DNA of 64,000 nucleotides from Bacillota bacterium (GTDB lineage Bacteria > Bacillota > Clostridia > Lachnospirales > Lachnospiraceae): assembly GCA_023414355.1 (NCBI GenBank), contig JAEZOB010000063.1, positions 1 through 64,000 on the forward strand. Direction: 5' to 3'. Under the pieces are notes generated by a model. That model was not told where the DNA came from and searched no databases. It saw nothing but the letters and a program-made list of their open reading frames with translations. A program made the translations under genes and the position numbers. Shown piece by piece: positions 7,301 to 15,723 of the stretch. Every line of letters begins with the position of its first letter. Position 1 is the first letter of the stretch.

Positions 7301-8192
7301 TGGTCCTTACCCTCCTCTTACGGTCATTGCTTACTACCAGAATAATCAGGAAAAGAACTGCAGTGATCAGCTTTAAATCAGAAGCTGCCATACCACAGGC
7401 GATTGCAATCGCAACACAGGCTTTGTATAGGATCGCTCCAAATACGACTGCACTCGTTGCCTTGAAAAAGGTCAATTTCTTAAATACGTTGATACCGATA
7501 ATAACACTCGCAAGGCCGATCACAATTGTACCTGTTCCCGTAGATATTTCAAAAAATCCGCTTTTCTGAGTATAGATGCAACCCGCAAGCGCTACAAAGG
7601 CATTCGCAATTGCCAATCCAACGATCTTGACCAGCCCCTTATCCTTAGCGAGGGAGGTGACAACCGTATCATTGTCACCTACCGCACGCAGAATATAACC
7701 CGACTTCGTCTTTAAATAAATATCAAGCAAAAGCTTCATAATAATCACAATAATCAGAAGCACCGTAATCTTTACATAAGGCTTGAAGCTCTCTGTTATG
7801 ATGGAGTTCAGAAATCCATTATCAAATATTGTTTCCTTCGTGAAGATCGGAAGGTTTGCTTTACCCGCAATTCTTAAATTCAGTGAGTATAACGCTGTCA
7901 TCATGATGATACCGGATAGTAGATCCCTTACCTTCAGCTTCACATGAATGAAACCTGTAAGAACTCCCGCAGCCGCTCCTACAGCAAAGGAAATCGGAAG
8001 GGTAAGGAGAGGATTTACTCCTGCGATAATCAAAACCGCCGTCACAGCACCTCCCAAAGGAAAGGTACCATCCACAGAAAGATCCGGGAAATCCAAAATC
8101 TTATAAGTTATGTATACCCCCAATGCCATTATGGCATAGACCAGACCCTCTTCAAAAACACCGCGAACAATCGACAGGATTGTATCCATCAT
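7293..8192 (-). CDS. trpY: Tryptophan ABC transporter, permease TrpY
   Basis: A 299-residue membrane protein with roughly eight to nine hydrophobic segments, of the branched-chain-amino-acid-type permease fold. GVYITYKILDFPDLSVDGTF near the N-terminus and GYILRAVGDN in the cytoplasmic loop that contacts the ATPase are typical of this subfamily, the partner of PF04392 binding proteins. GGAGGTAGGGC precedes tandem ATG codons; the first (8192) has the better spacing. It lies 37 bases after trpX and overlaps trpZ. Confidence 0.88.
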   Translation of the reverse strand: MMDTILSIVRGVFEEGLVYAIMALGVYITYKILDFPDLSVDGTFPLGGAVTAVLIIAGVNPLLTLPISFAVGAAAGVLTGFIHVKLKVRDLLSGIIMMTALYSLNLRIAGKANLPIFTKETIFDNGFLNSIITESFKPYVKITVLLIIVIIMKLLLDIYLKTKSGYILRAVGDNDTVVTSLAKDKGLVKIVGLAIANAFVALAGCIYTQKSGFFEISTGTGTIVIGLASVIIGINVFKKLTFFKATSAVVFGAILYKACVAIAIACGMAASDLKLITAVLFLIILVVSNDRKRRVRTND

Positions 8193-8229
8193 GCCCTACC
8201 TCCAAGTTTCAATTTAAATAATCCATTCT

Positions 8230-9228
8230 TTACTTCGCTGCGGCTATCTCATCAAACATTTCCTTCGCACTGCTTTCCAGATCCTGAGGAAGTGTAATAC
8301 CAAGATTTGCTGCTACTGCATTATTCCCATAGAAGGAAGCTTCTTCGATGATCTGGAAATTTATCTCGCTTGCCTTCTTCTCACCCTTTAACACCTGTGC
8401 AGCCATCGCTCCGGTCTGCTTTCCAAGATCAAAATAATCCAAGCCTACGGTCGCAAGACAGCCGATCTTCACCTGCTCTACCTCACTGCCGAAGACAGGG
8501 ATCTTCTTCGCTGCTGCCTTCTCTAAGATTACCGGAAGAGAGCTTACAACGGTATTATCTGTCAAATTGTTGATACAGTCAACCTTTTCTAATAAATTAT
8601 CTGCTGCCAAAGGAATATCTGCTGTCGTAGCGATACCGCTTTCTACGATCTCAAAACCAAAACCTGCTGCCGCTGCCTTATATTCTTCAATTGCCGATAC
8701 AGAATTTACTTCGCTGGTGCAGTAGATGATACCGATGGATTTTGCATCCGGAAGGACTTTGCGGATCATTTCCAGCTGCTTCTGAACCGGAAGCTTATCG
8801 CTGGTACCTGTTGTATTACCGTTCGGTGTGCCGTCTGCCTTTGCAAGCTCTGCTGCAATCGGGTCAGTTACTGCGGTGAAGATAACCGGAATATTCGCAT
8901 CCTTAGCTGCTCCGAATGCGCTCTGTGCCATTGGAGTAGCAATTGCACAGATTAAATCTACCTTATTGGAGACAAAGTTCGTAGCAATCTGAGAAGCTGT
9001 GCCGCCGTCTGCCTGTGCATTTTCAAATAATACCTCAAGGTTCTCCCCTTCTTTATAGCCCGCATCCGCAAGTCCTGCCAGGAAACCCTCCTTGCAATTA
9101 TCCAGAGATGCATGCTCTGCAAACTGTCCGATACCGATGGTAACCTTACCATTGTCCTTCGCACCGCATCCAACCAGGGTGCTCATAGCTAAAACCGCTA
9201 CCAAAATTACTGCCATTAACTTCTTCAT
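8230..9228 (-). CDS. trpX: Tryptophan ABC transporter, substrate-binding lipoprotein TrpX
   Basis: A 332-residue exported lipoprotein: signal peptide with lipobox LVGC (Cys21), then a periplasmic-binding-type ABC_sub_bind (PF04392) domain. Recognisable stretches are IGIGQFAEHASLD, VDLICAIATPMAQSA, FTAVTDPIAAEL, VFGSEVEQV and GCLATVGLDYFDLG. It should capture tryptophan outside the membrane for TrpYZ. GGGAGG at 9235-9240 is the ribosome site, 6 bases before the ATG. The leader between T-box and start holds two additional copies of this segment. First gene of the T-box operon. Confidence 0.9.
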   Translation of the reverse strand: MKKLMAVILVAVLAMSTLVGCGAKDNGKVTIGIGQFAEHASLDNCKEGFLAGLADAGYKEGENLEVLFENAQADGGTASQIATNFVSNKVDLICAIATPMAQSAFGAAKDANIPVIFTAVTDPIAAELAKADGTPNGNTTGTSDKLPVQKQLEMIRKVLPDAKSIGIIYCTSEVNSVSAIEEYKAAAAGFGFEIVESGIATTADIPLAADNLLEKVDCINNLTDNTVVSSLPVILEKAAAKKIPVFGSEVEQVKIGCLATVGLDYFDLGKQTGAMAAQVLKGEKKASEINFQIIEEASFYGNNAVAANLGITLPQDLESSAKEMFDEIAAAK

Positions 9229-9234
9229 AATAAT

Positions 9235-9341
9235 CCTCCCTCATAAAATAAAAATATTTGCTGACTGCTTTTGGGAGGATTTAGCCTCCCTCATAAAATA
9301 TAAAGTTTTTGATGACTGCTTCCGGGAGGATATGGCCTCCC
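9235..9341 (-). repeat. 50-bp tandem duplication of the trpX ribosome-site region
   Basis: CCTCCCTCATAAAATA starts at 9235 and again at 9285, and a shorter CCTCCC match begins at 9336, giving a 50-51 bp period. On the mRNA each unit carries a GGGAGG Shine-Dalgarno core. The two upstream copies also have a complementary CCTCCC a few bases downstream, so they can fold into small hairpins, while the copy next to the ATG is free. Confidence 0.85.
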
Positions 9342-9390
9342 TTGCAGTTTTGTTTTCGTTCGTTGTCGCCATGGCGAAAGGAGAAAGCAA

Positions 9391-9680
9391 TAAAAAAAGT
9401 CCCAAGTATATTATACTTGAGACGAATTCACTCCGCGGTACCACTCAAATTGGCAACATATTGTTATTGATCAGTTGCCCTCCTCTGCCTTCATATATCG
9501 AACAATATATGCCATATGATTAACGGTTATGGTCTCCGTCAACGCCTACTATTAGTTCGGGTTGCCCTCAAAAGCCCATTCAGCAAAAGACTCCATATCG
9601 CATTCCACCAGCTGCGACTCTCTGTTATGTCGTACTTAAGCTTACTCCTCTTTCTCAACGGTTTAGCTTATTAATGTATT
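9391..9680 (-). promoter_or_regulatory. Trp-specific T-box leader with terminator
   Basis: Minus-strand leader of trpXYZ. Stem I carries AGAGGAGTA and CAGAGAG, a CTGGTGG apical element, and the specifier region CTGAATGGGC, where TGG (Trp) occupies the codon position after GAA. The antiterminator holds the T-box GTGGTACCGCGG (9433-9446 region), which pairs with uncharged tRNA. It competes with a 12-bp terminator hairpin (9399-9410 with 9412-9423) followed by seven T residues (9392-9398). Uncharged tRNA-Trp should permit readthrough into the transporter genes. Confidence 0.92.
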
Positions 9681-9682
9681 AA

Positions 9683-9711
9683 ATAATAATACCAAGGCAG
9701 AGATTTGTCAA
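9683..9711 (-). promoter_or_regulatory. Promoter of the trpXYZ T-box operon
   Basis: Minus strand consensus TTGACA (9706-9711), 17-base spacer, TATTAT (9683-9688), just upstream of T-box stem I. Confidence 0.75.
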
Positions 9712-9808
9712 CCAGAAAAAAGATAAATCCACAAAAAGATAAATACGTAAAATATCAAGGGACTACTCTTTCAATCCTGCCCTGAACTCTTAGTGGCAAA
9801 ACTCAATT

Positions 9809-10255
9809 TTATAAATGTCTTTTCAAATAAATCATATCCACCAACTGATGTCCATCTTCATACATAGGGTGGTCGTAATTATCTATAAAAAAGTTCTTCA
9901 CTATGTGCGATTTTTCAAATCCGCATTTCTCGTAGAAATGCAGTATCCATGGGCAATCACCCGTTCCAACAAGTAACTCTTCACCGGATTTTTTGTAGTA
10001 ATTAGCAACATATGCAATAAGCTGTTGTGCATATCCTTTCCTTTGAAATTCAGGAACAGTAACAATATTCTTAAGTTCATAAATACCGGTTTCCTCTTGT
10101 GTAACAACACAAATCGCTTTCACTTCATCATCACACAAAGCAAACATATCACCGCGATACAAATATTTCTCTATCATACTTACCTGTTCATCGGCAATAA
10201 GCAGTAAGTCCATATACTTTGTTTTATCGCCATCCATAATTTTCACGATTTCCAT
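9809..10255 (-). CDS. GNAT family N-acetyltransferase
   Basis: A 148-residue single-domain acetyltransferase. The acetyl-CoA-binding core is visible as IVTVPEFQRKGYAQQLIAYV (motif A, with Q/RxxGxA/G) and HFYEKCGFEK (motif B). GCN5-type enzymes acetylate amines on small molecules or proteins; the substrate cannot be read here. AAGGAGAT lies 7 bases before the ATG. The gene stands alone between the trp T-box operon and a small HTH gene. Intergenic DNA downstream (9712-9808) shows nothing notable. Confidence 0.88.
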   Translation of the reverse strand: MEIVKIMDGDKTKYMDLLLIADEQVSMIEKYLYRGDMFALCDDEVKAICVVTQEETGIYELKNIVTVPEFQRKGYAQQLIAYVANYYKKSGEELLVGTGDCPWILHFYEKCGFEKSHIVKNFFIDNYDHPMYEDGHQLVDMIYLKRHL

Positions 10256-10349
10256 ATGGTATCTCCTTTTCTTTTCCTTTGCGTTGTTGTCTTTCTATAT
10301 CCATTATATCATTTTCAAATTCAAATAGGGAAACAAATACTATTATAAA

Positions 10350-10387
10350 AAATAGATGTGCCACTTTGTAAGGCGGCACATCTATTT
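10350..10387 (-). terminator. Terminator after the CD3324-like gene
   Basis: Perfect 13-bp arms (10350-10362 and 10375-10387) with a 12-base loop. It begins one base after the stop codon and is followed by TTTTTT on the minus strand. Confidence 0.85.
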
Positions 10388-10388
10388 C

Positions 10389-10658
10389 TTAAATTTTCAT
10401 ATTCCGTATGATGCGTTTAATACTTTTAGGGGTTAAAAAGTATTTCTCAGACAGTTCAATAACAGTCGAGCCGTTTTTGTACCGATTGTATATTTCAGAA
10501 TCTCTTTCTTTGAAATATGCTTTCGCATCTGTCCTCTCTCCCCATTTGCATCTCTTTGATACTATAATTGGAATGTATATCACTTGCCCGTCTACATATT
10601 TCTGGATTTCTTTAATCAATCCCTCAGGCAGAATTTCCAAAGCGTGAACATAGCCCAT
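10389..10658 (-). CDS. CD3324 family HTH protein
   Basis: An 89-residue protein of the CD3324 family of small Firmicute regulators. The N-terminal HALEILPEGLIKEIQKYVDG and IYIP are typical, as are W(G)ERTDAKAYFKERD and the C-terminal helix-turn-helix VIELSEKYFLTPKSIKRII. The frame is open 50 codons further upstream, but the start is placed at 10658 because GGGAGG lies 6 bases before this ATG and family members begin here. It is likely a DNA-binding regulator, related in its HTH to Mor-type activators. Its targets are unknown. Confidence 0.82.
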   Translation of the reverse strand: MGYVHALEILPEGLIKEIQKYVDGQVIYIPIIVSKRCKWGERTDAKAYFKERDSEIYNRYKNGSTVIELSEKYFLTPKSIKRIIRNMKI

Positions 10659-10904
10659 TGTGTCCTCCCAAAAATAATTCTTTAGGATAGCAAAGGCCAC
10701 TGATATTTTATTTGATTGATATGCAATAGCCCTTGCTATGCACAATGTTTCCTGCTTTTTCTTATCGTTCATCACCCCTCTACTTCTTACATTATAGCTA
10801 AGTCGCATTTCATTTTCAAGTCACTAATATCTTGAGTTTTCGTGTTTATACCCTACACCTTTGTGTCATAGGAACTGTTAGTTACAGTTTACCGAATTTC
10901 AAGA

Positions 10905-12362
10905 CTAAGATTTCATAATACCTTGTAAGCGATCGCTCGATGTTTTTAAATCTTGCATTAAAGTATAAATGCTTTCTATATTTGCATTATGCTCCTCTGT
11001 AGTTGCCATTAATTCTTCAATAGAAGCAGCATGTTCTTCTGATATACTTGCTATACTTTCAGATTCTATATTGATTTCAGAAAATAATGATTTAATATCA
11101 TCAATTCTAGAAATTTCATCTGAAATATGCTTACTAATATTTTCAAAAGATGTTTGTACCATATTAAAGTTATTATGTACTTGAGTTACGGCGATAGTTC
11201 CTTCATTTGTGGCAATATTCCCCTTGTCAACTACATCAAGAACATCCTTTGTCTTGTTTTTAATTAATAGGAGGATGGTATTAATCTGTTTTACGGTGTT
11301 TGCACTTTGATCTGCTAATTTTCTAATCTCCTCAGCTACAACAGCAAAACCTTTTCCTGACTCACCCGCTCTTGCAGCTTCTATTGTTGCATTTAAGGCA
11401 AGTAAGTTAGTAGAGTCAGCAATCCGTGTGATACCTTCAAGGAAGTTATCAATTTCATCCATATTATAATTCAATTCTTGAACCGTTGAGTAGGATTTGG
11501 TTACTGCTTCATTGATGATTTCCATATGATTTTTCATAATGCTAATCTTATCTGAACCTTCTGTTACTATCTGACTTGCTTTTGTCGAAACTGTATTCAG
11601 CTCATTGGTAAAGTGAGAAATATCCATAACTTTACTATTTGCTTCCTTCATCTTCGTACTAATTTGTGTGACATTTTCACTTTGTGCAAAAACACCCTGC
11701 GAAAATTCTTGAACGGTAGTTGCCATAGAATTGCTTATATTCTTTACTACACTGAGATTATTGTTACACTCCGAAATATCACTATTCAAATCAGATGTAC
11801 TGTTTTTCACAACCTCCATTGTTGTTTCAAGTTGTGATAAAAGTAGTTGTGCCTGATTTTCTTTTTGAATAGCCGTACTTATTAGGTCTTTACCCCATTT
11901 GGTGGTAAAAAAGACAGCAACGATACCAAATACGAAAATAACCATGTTAAACGTTGAAAAAGAAATATCAATATCCAACTTAAAAAATAGGATATAGATT
12001 AATACTATAGAAGTAATGGAACCATAAAAAACGATAAAATTCTTATTTAGATAAAGACCAATAAATATTGATCCTCCTAACGCGATAGCTCCTGCAGATA
12101 AAGAAAAATCTAGCGTCATTGCATAAATTACAAAACACAATGCCGCTAGAATATTTAAAGTAAATACCTTTGAAGAGACTTTTTTCAACATTAATACAAA
12201 ACCTACAATTGCAAAAGCTGATAATCCGATTGGTATAGCAAAGTTAGAATAAAAGTGAAAAAGACTTAGTCCAAAATTGGCAGGAATAGCTAGACACATA
12301 ATTAAATATACCGTCTTATTCACCTTACCAATATGAACCTCTAGTAAACTTTGGTTTTCCAT
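10905..12362 (-). CDS. Methyl-accepting chemotaxis protein with a membrane-embedded sensor region
   Basis: A 485-residue chemoreceptor. The first 170 residues or so are almost entirely hydrophobic (about six membrane segments) with no sizeable extracytoplasmic ligand domain. They are followed by a long coiled-coil signalling hairpin with the conserved tip NLLALNATIEAARAGESGKG and FAVVAEEIRKLADQS that docks CheA/CheW. The start is set at 12362: the preceding in-frame ATG at 12377 contains the AGGAGG that serves as the ribosome site. No che genes are nearby. A helically phased AT-rich array lies 90-165 bases upstream. Confidence 0.92.
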   Translation of the reverse strand: MENQSLLEVHIGKVNKTVYLIMCLAIPANFGLSLFHFYSNFAIPIGLSAFAIVGFVLMLKKVSSKVFTLNILAALCFVIYAMTLDFSLSAGAIALGGSIFIGLYLNKNFIVFYGSITSIVLIYILFFKLDIDISFSTFNMVIFVFGIVAVFFTTKWGKDLISTAIQKENQAQLLLSQLETTMEVVKNSTSDLNSDISECNNNLSVVKNISNSMATTVQEFSQGVFAQSENVTQISTKMKEANSKVMDISHFTNELNTVSTKASQIVTEGSDKISIMKNHMEIINEAVTKSYSTVQELNYNMDEIDNFLEGITRIADSTNLLALNATIEAARAGESGKGFAVVAEEIRKLADQSANTVKQINTILLLIKNKTKDVLDVVDKGNIATNEGTIAVTQVHNNFNMVQTSFENISKHISDEISRIDDIKSLFSEINIESESIASISEEHAASIEELMATTEEHNANIESIYTLMQDLKTSSDRLQGIMKS

Positions 12363-12450
12363 CAAGAACCTCCTCATTATGCGTTAATTGTTTATTACAT
12401 ATACTAATTATATAATTATTTCCATTATTTATCAAGCACAAAAGCCATCT

Positions 12451-12526
12451 TATTGAATATTCTTAAATATTTTTGAATATTTTTGAATATTTTTGTTTAT
12501 TCTTAAATATTTTTGAATATTTTTAT
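12451..12526. repeat. Array of 10-bp AT-rich repeats, likely curved DNA
   Basis: Eight consecutive decamers of the type TTTTGAATAT or TCTTAAATAT, with a 40-bp super-repeat (TCTTAAATAT at 12461 and 12501). A/T tracts repeating exactly every 10 bp are phased with the helix and expected to bend DNA. The array lies upstream of the chemoreceptor gene. Confidence 0.85.
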
Positions 12527-12539
12527 AAGTTCTCGTAGT

Positions 12540-13140
12540 TTTATCACAGCACCCATGTTTCGTCGTCCCCTAAGCTTTCCAAATCGGATAGAAAGCTCAC
12601 TGCAGACATGCCATAATGTTTATAAACTGATTTCGGGATCTAAAATATGCAAAGAATAAATGAAAGCTGTTAGTACTGCCGAGGAATAATAATCATCTAC
12701 ATATCGCATATATTACAGTCTCTATACCCATTGGCGAGTAATGTCGTATAGAAAGCTCATACTCAGGCACTAATGATTTAATATAAAAAGGTATTTCCCA
12801 TAAATCATTATATTAATGATAGATGCATATCGCTAAAACTGGCTTATGAATCTCAGGACCATGTTAACTTATGAATCTCAGGACCATGTTAACGTTATTG
12901 AATTTTCATTCCTTATAGCTTATAATGTAGTCAAATCCTGACAAATAAACCTTTGCTAAGGTCAGTATTTCTATTCTGATTGGAGCAAAAAACACTTTTA
13001 CCATTTAAGTACTCCTAATTATATCGTCGGATGATACTTTGCTTTCATCAGTTAATATTCTAAGGATATTAAGTTTCTTGTTAAAGTACTCCAGGACAGG
13101 ATTAAAAGCTATGAATTAAATTCATTTTCCAAAAGGAAAA
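12540..13140. other. Gene-free gap with a 25-bp tandem duplication
   Basis: No supported reading frame on either strand. The motif ATAGAAAGCTCA occurs twice (near 12589 and 12751), loosely repeating its surroundings. An exact 25-bp unit starting CTTATGAATCTC is present twice in tandem (12843-12867 and 12868-12892). I see no riboswitch or tRNA. The last 60 bases presumably hold the promoter of the AraC gene, but no clean hexamers are visible. Confidence 0.6.
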
Positions 13141-13153
13141 GGTGGTCGAAAAT

Positions 13154-14047
13154 ATGGTTACAGATGGAAAAGGCAACTACAATTATCCCTTATATGCCTG
13201 TAAAAATAGGGAAAGCTTCGCTTGTGACGAAAAAAGATATCATATTTTATTAATAGAAAGTGGTTCCGGTAGAATAACTTATGGCGGCCACAAAGAACTC
13301 TTTATGGCCCCTTTGCTTTTCTGCTTTAATGAAAACGAGATTCCAACCATAGAAGAAGGAAAAGGAATTGTATCAAGATCAGTTTATTTCAATCCTGAAT
13401 TCGTAAATAACAGATTAACCTTTCATAACCTCAATCATCCTCCGGAAGATTTTACTCTGACTGATATTAGGGAAAAACATTGGTTCAGATCTTTTTTTGA
13501 ACGGACGGAAAACTACTGCGGAAGAATAGGCTTAAATATAACAACTGTAAAGAGGCTGTCAATCCTGTTCGATAAGATTATAGATCAATTGGAGACGCAA
13601 CCCGATTATTACTGGTCCTGCAGATCCAGATCATTTTTAATCGAAACGCTCATGTTGATTGACCAAAGTTGGGTGATTGAGGATAAAAACAACAGCCTAT
13701 TCACATCAGGGTATTCAGAGGAGGTTGAAAAGATTATTCTTTATCTGTACAGTAATTATACAGATAAAATTACCCTTCCTGATATTGTTGCAGAATTTAA
13801 TATCAACAGAACGACGTTAGCCAATAAATTCAAAGAAGAAGTAGGGGATTCGATCATTAACAGCTTGATTAATCTCCGGATTAACGTGGCATCTTCTTTG
13901 CTTAGGGATACCTTGATTCCGATATCAGAGGTTACCTACCGGGTAGGGTTTTCTGATATATCCCATTTCAACAGGACATTTAAAAAGCATACCGGCTTTA
14001 ATCCCTCAGATTACAGGCAAACCTATAATATTATACTAAATACATAA
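13154..14047 (+). CDS. AraC family transcriptional regulator
   Basis: A 297-residue regulator: an N-terminal cupin-like sensory domain (about 1-170, ILLIESGSGRITYGG) and a C-terminal double HTH (about 195-295). The HTH contains LPDIVAEFNINRTTLANKFKEE and the second-helix signature ISEVTYRVGFSDISHFNRTFKKHTGFNPSDYR. The start at 13154 is preferred over the GTG at 13142 because AAGGTGG sits 8 bases before it. The secreted double metallo-beta-lactamase gene follows 134 bases downstream on the same strand and is the obvious candidate target, by position only. Confidence 0.88.
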   Translation: MVTDGKGNYNYPLYACKNRESFACDEKRYHILLIESGSGRITYGGHKELFMAPLLFCFNENEIPTIEEGKGIVSRSVYFNPEFVNNRLTFHNLNHPPEDFTLTDIREKHWFRSFFERTENYCGRIGLNITTVKRLSILFDKIIDQLETQPDYYWSCRSRSFLIETLMLIDQSWVIEDKNNSLFTSGYSEEVEKIILYLYSNYTDKITLPDIVAEFNINRTTLANKFKEEVGDSIINSLINLRINVASSLLRDTLIPISEVTYRVGFSDISHFNRTFKKHTGFNPSDYRQTYNIILNT

Positions 14048-14181
14048 ACTATTTAAAAATCAGTAACGTCTAAACCCTGTATTACTGATAATATATCAAC
14101 AATTACTGCTAATCTGCAATTTATAGGATTGTAACAATGATATACCATAGAAGGAAATCTATTAAGGGAGGATTTCATTTT

Positions 14182-15546
14182 ATGGTTAAGAAATTTTCAA
14201 AAATTATGACATTCTTACTCGTTATGTCATTATCGGCAAGCACATTTCTTCCTGCTGCTATAGCAGCCGCAGGTACAGAGAAGGATTATCTCAAGGGCGT
14301 AAGCTGCTATAAGCAATCAATGATACGTATTGAGGGAGAAAAAACGATTTACTTTGATCCTTATTCCTTCGATGGTAACCCGAAGGATGGAGATATTGTC
14401 TTTATCACCCACACACACGGAGATCATTTCGACGTGAATTCGATTAAAAAGGTGCTTAAGAAAAAGGGAACCATTGTAATTACAAGCGATGGAGAAGACC
14501 AGCTTAAGGAAGCAGGTTTCAAAAACATTGTAACCGTAAAACAGGGCAAGAGTTATAAAGTAAACGGAATCAAGTTTACTACCGTAGCTGCTTATAATAC
14601 TGATAAAGCATTTCATCCTAAGGATAGCGGCTGGGTCGGTTATAATGTAACTATGAATGAAACAAAATATTATATTGCCGGTGATACAGATTTAACATCA
14701 GATATGAAAAAGGTTAAGACAGACGTAGCCTTTTTACCAGTAGCTGGAACTTATACCATGGATGCGAAACAAGCTGCAAGTGCGGCAAATACAATTAGAC
14801 CGAAGGTGGCGCTTCCAATCCATTTCGGGGATGTCGTCGGTACAACTGCAGATGCAAGAAAATTCATCTCGCTTTTAGACACTAACATTAAAGGTGCATT
14901 TCTCAAAGACCTTCTAGTTGGTGTCAGCCATATGGCGCAGTCAACCATTCGGATGGAAGCCAATGATAAGGTTGTATATATTGACCCGATTAGTATAGCA
15001 GGTGAACCTAAGGATGCGGATGTTGTCCTAATTTCCCATAATCATGGTGATCATTTCTCATCTTCCGATATTAATAAGGTTATGAAAGATGATTCCACTA
15101 TCATTGTGATCCCTGCAAGCTGCAAGGCAGATGCTGAGAAAGCAGGCTACAAGAATATCATTACAGTAGAACCTTCAAAGGATTATACGGTAGACGATAT
15201 CGCCATCAAGGCAGTTCCTGCTTATAATCCGAATAAGAATTTTCACCCGAAGGACAATAACTGGGTCGGATATATTCTTACTGTGAACCAGACTCTCTAT
15301 TACTTCGCAGGAGACACAGATGTGATACCTGAGATGAAGGATTTTGATGCGGATGTTGCCTTTTTACCTGTCGGAGGAACCTACACCATGGATGCCAAGG
15401 AAGCCGCACAGGCAGCAAATACAATAAAGCCTCTGATCGCAGTACCGATCCATTTTGCAGATGTTGTAGGAACGTGGGCAGATGGGGAAACATTTGTCAG
15501 CCTTTTAGAAAAACCGATTGTTGGGAAGATAATTAAACAGAAGTAA
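14182..15546 (+). CDS. Secreted protein with two tandem metallo-beta-lactamase (UlaG-like) domains
   Basis: A 454-residue protein with a clear signal peptide (about 1-30, ending AAIAAA) and two homologous MBL-fold halves. The first has THTHGDHFD at 76-84, the second SHNHGDHF at 285-292; both are intact HxHxDH zinc sites. Each half also repeats AGDTD, VAFLPV.GTYTMDAK.AA and PIHF.DVVGT, so the gene arose by internal duplication with both metal sites kept. UlaG-like MBL hydrolases are usually cytoplasmic, so an exported tandem form is unusual. The start at 14182 follows GGGAGG by 7-8 bases; the frame upstream lacks a signal sequence. Substrate unknown. Confidence 0.88.
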   Translation: MVKKFSKIMTFLLVMSLSASTFLPAAIAAAGTEKDYLKGVSCYKQSMIRIEGEKTIYFDPYSFDGNPKDGDIVFITHTHGDHFDVNSIKKVLKKKGTIVITSDGEDQLKEAGFKNIVTVKQGKSYKVNGIKFTTVAAYNTDKAFHPKDSGWVGYNVTMNETKYYIAGDTDLTSDMKKVKTDVAFLPVAGTYTMDAKQAASAANTIRPKVALPIHFGDVVGTTADARKFISLLDTNIKGAFLKDLLVGVSHMAQSTIRMEANDKVVYIDPISIAGEPKDADVVLISHNHGDHFSSSDINKVMKDDSTIIVIPASCKADAEKAGYKNIITVEPSKDYTVDDIAIKAVPAYNPNKNFHPKDNNWVGYILTVNQTLYYFAGDTDVIPEMKDFDADVAFLPVGGTYTMDAKEAAQAANTIKPLIAVPIHFADVVGTWADGETFVSLLEKPIVGKIIKQK

Positions 15547-15567
15547 ATATAAGGTACTAAGCTAAAA

Positions 15568-15617
15568 GAAGGGGGGGTTCCATATTCATAATCTGAATGA
15601 ATTTGGAAACCCCCTTC
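15568..15617 (+). terminator. Hairpin after the double-MBL gene
   Basis: GAAGGGGG at 15568 pairs imperfectly with CCCCCTTC ending at 15617, with inner TTCCA/TGGAA and TTCAT/ATGAA pairs. No T tract follows, so it may be a weak terminator or an mRNA-stabilising stem. Confidence 0.6.
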
Positions 15618-15685
15618 AGCCCATTAAGGGCGTTCTTAATCTCTAATATCATAATGGTACTATATCAGAGGCCTATAATTTATGA

Positions 15686-15710
15686 AACCCCGATCATTAC
15701 GACCGGGGTT
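15686..15710 (-). terminator. Terminator of the cotJ operon
   Basis: AACCCCG (15686-15692) pairs with CGGGGTT (15704-15710). It lies 14 bases downstream of the cotJC stop on the minus strand. Confidence 0.6.
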
Positions 15711-15723
15711 GATTTATGCCTTC

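Noticed and set aside
9241..9444. 67-codon minus-strand frame between T-box and trpX
   Set aside because: It starts inside the T-box antiterminator, crosses the terminator and consists of the 50-bp repeat; leader RNA, not a gene.
12540..13140. Possible riboswitch or small RNA ahead of the AraC gene
   Set aside because: No recognisable aptamer core, terminator or promoter; only short repeats.
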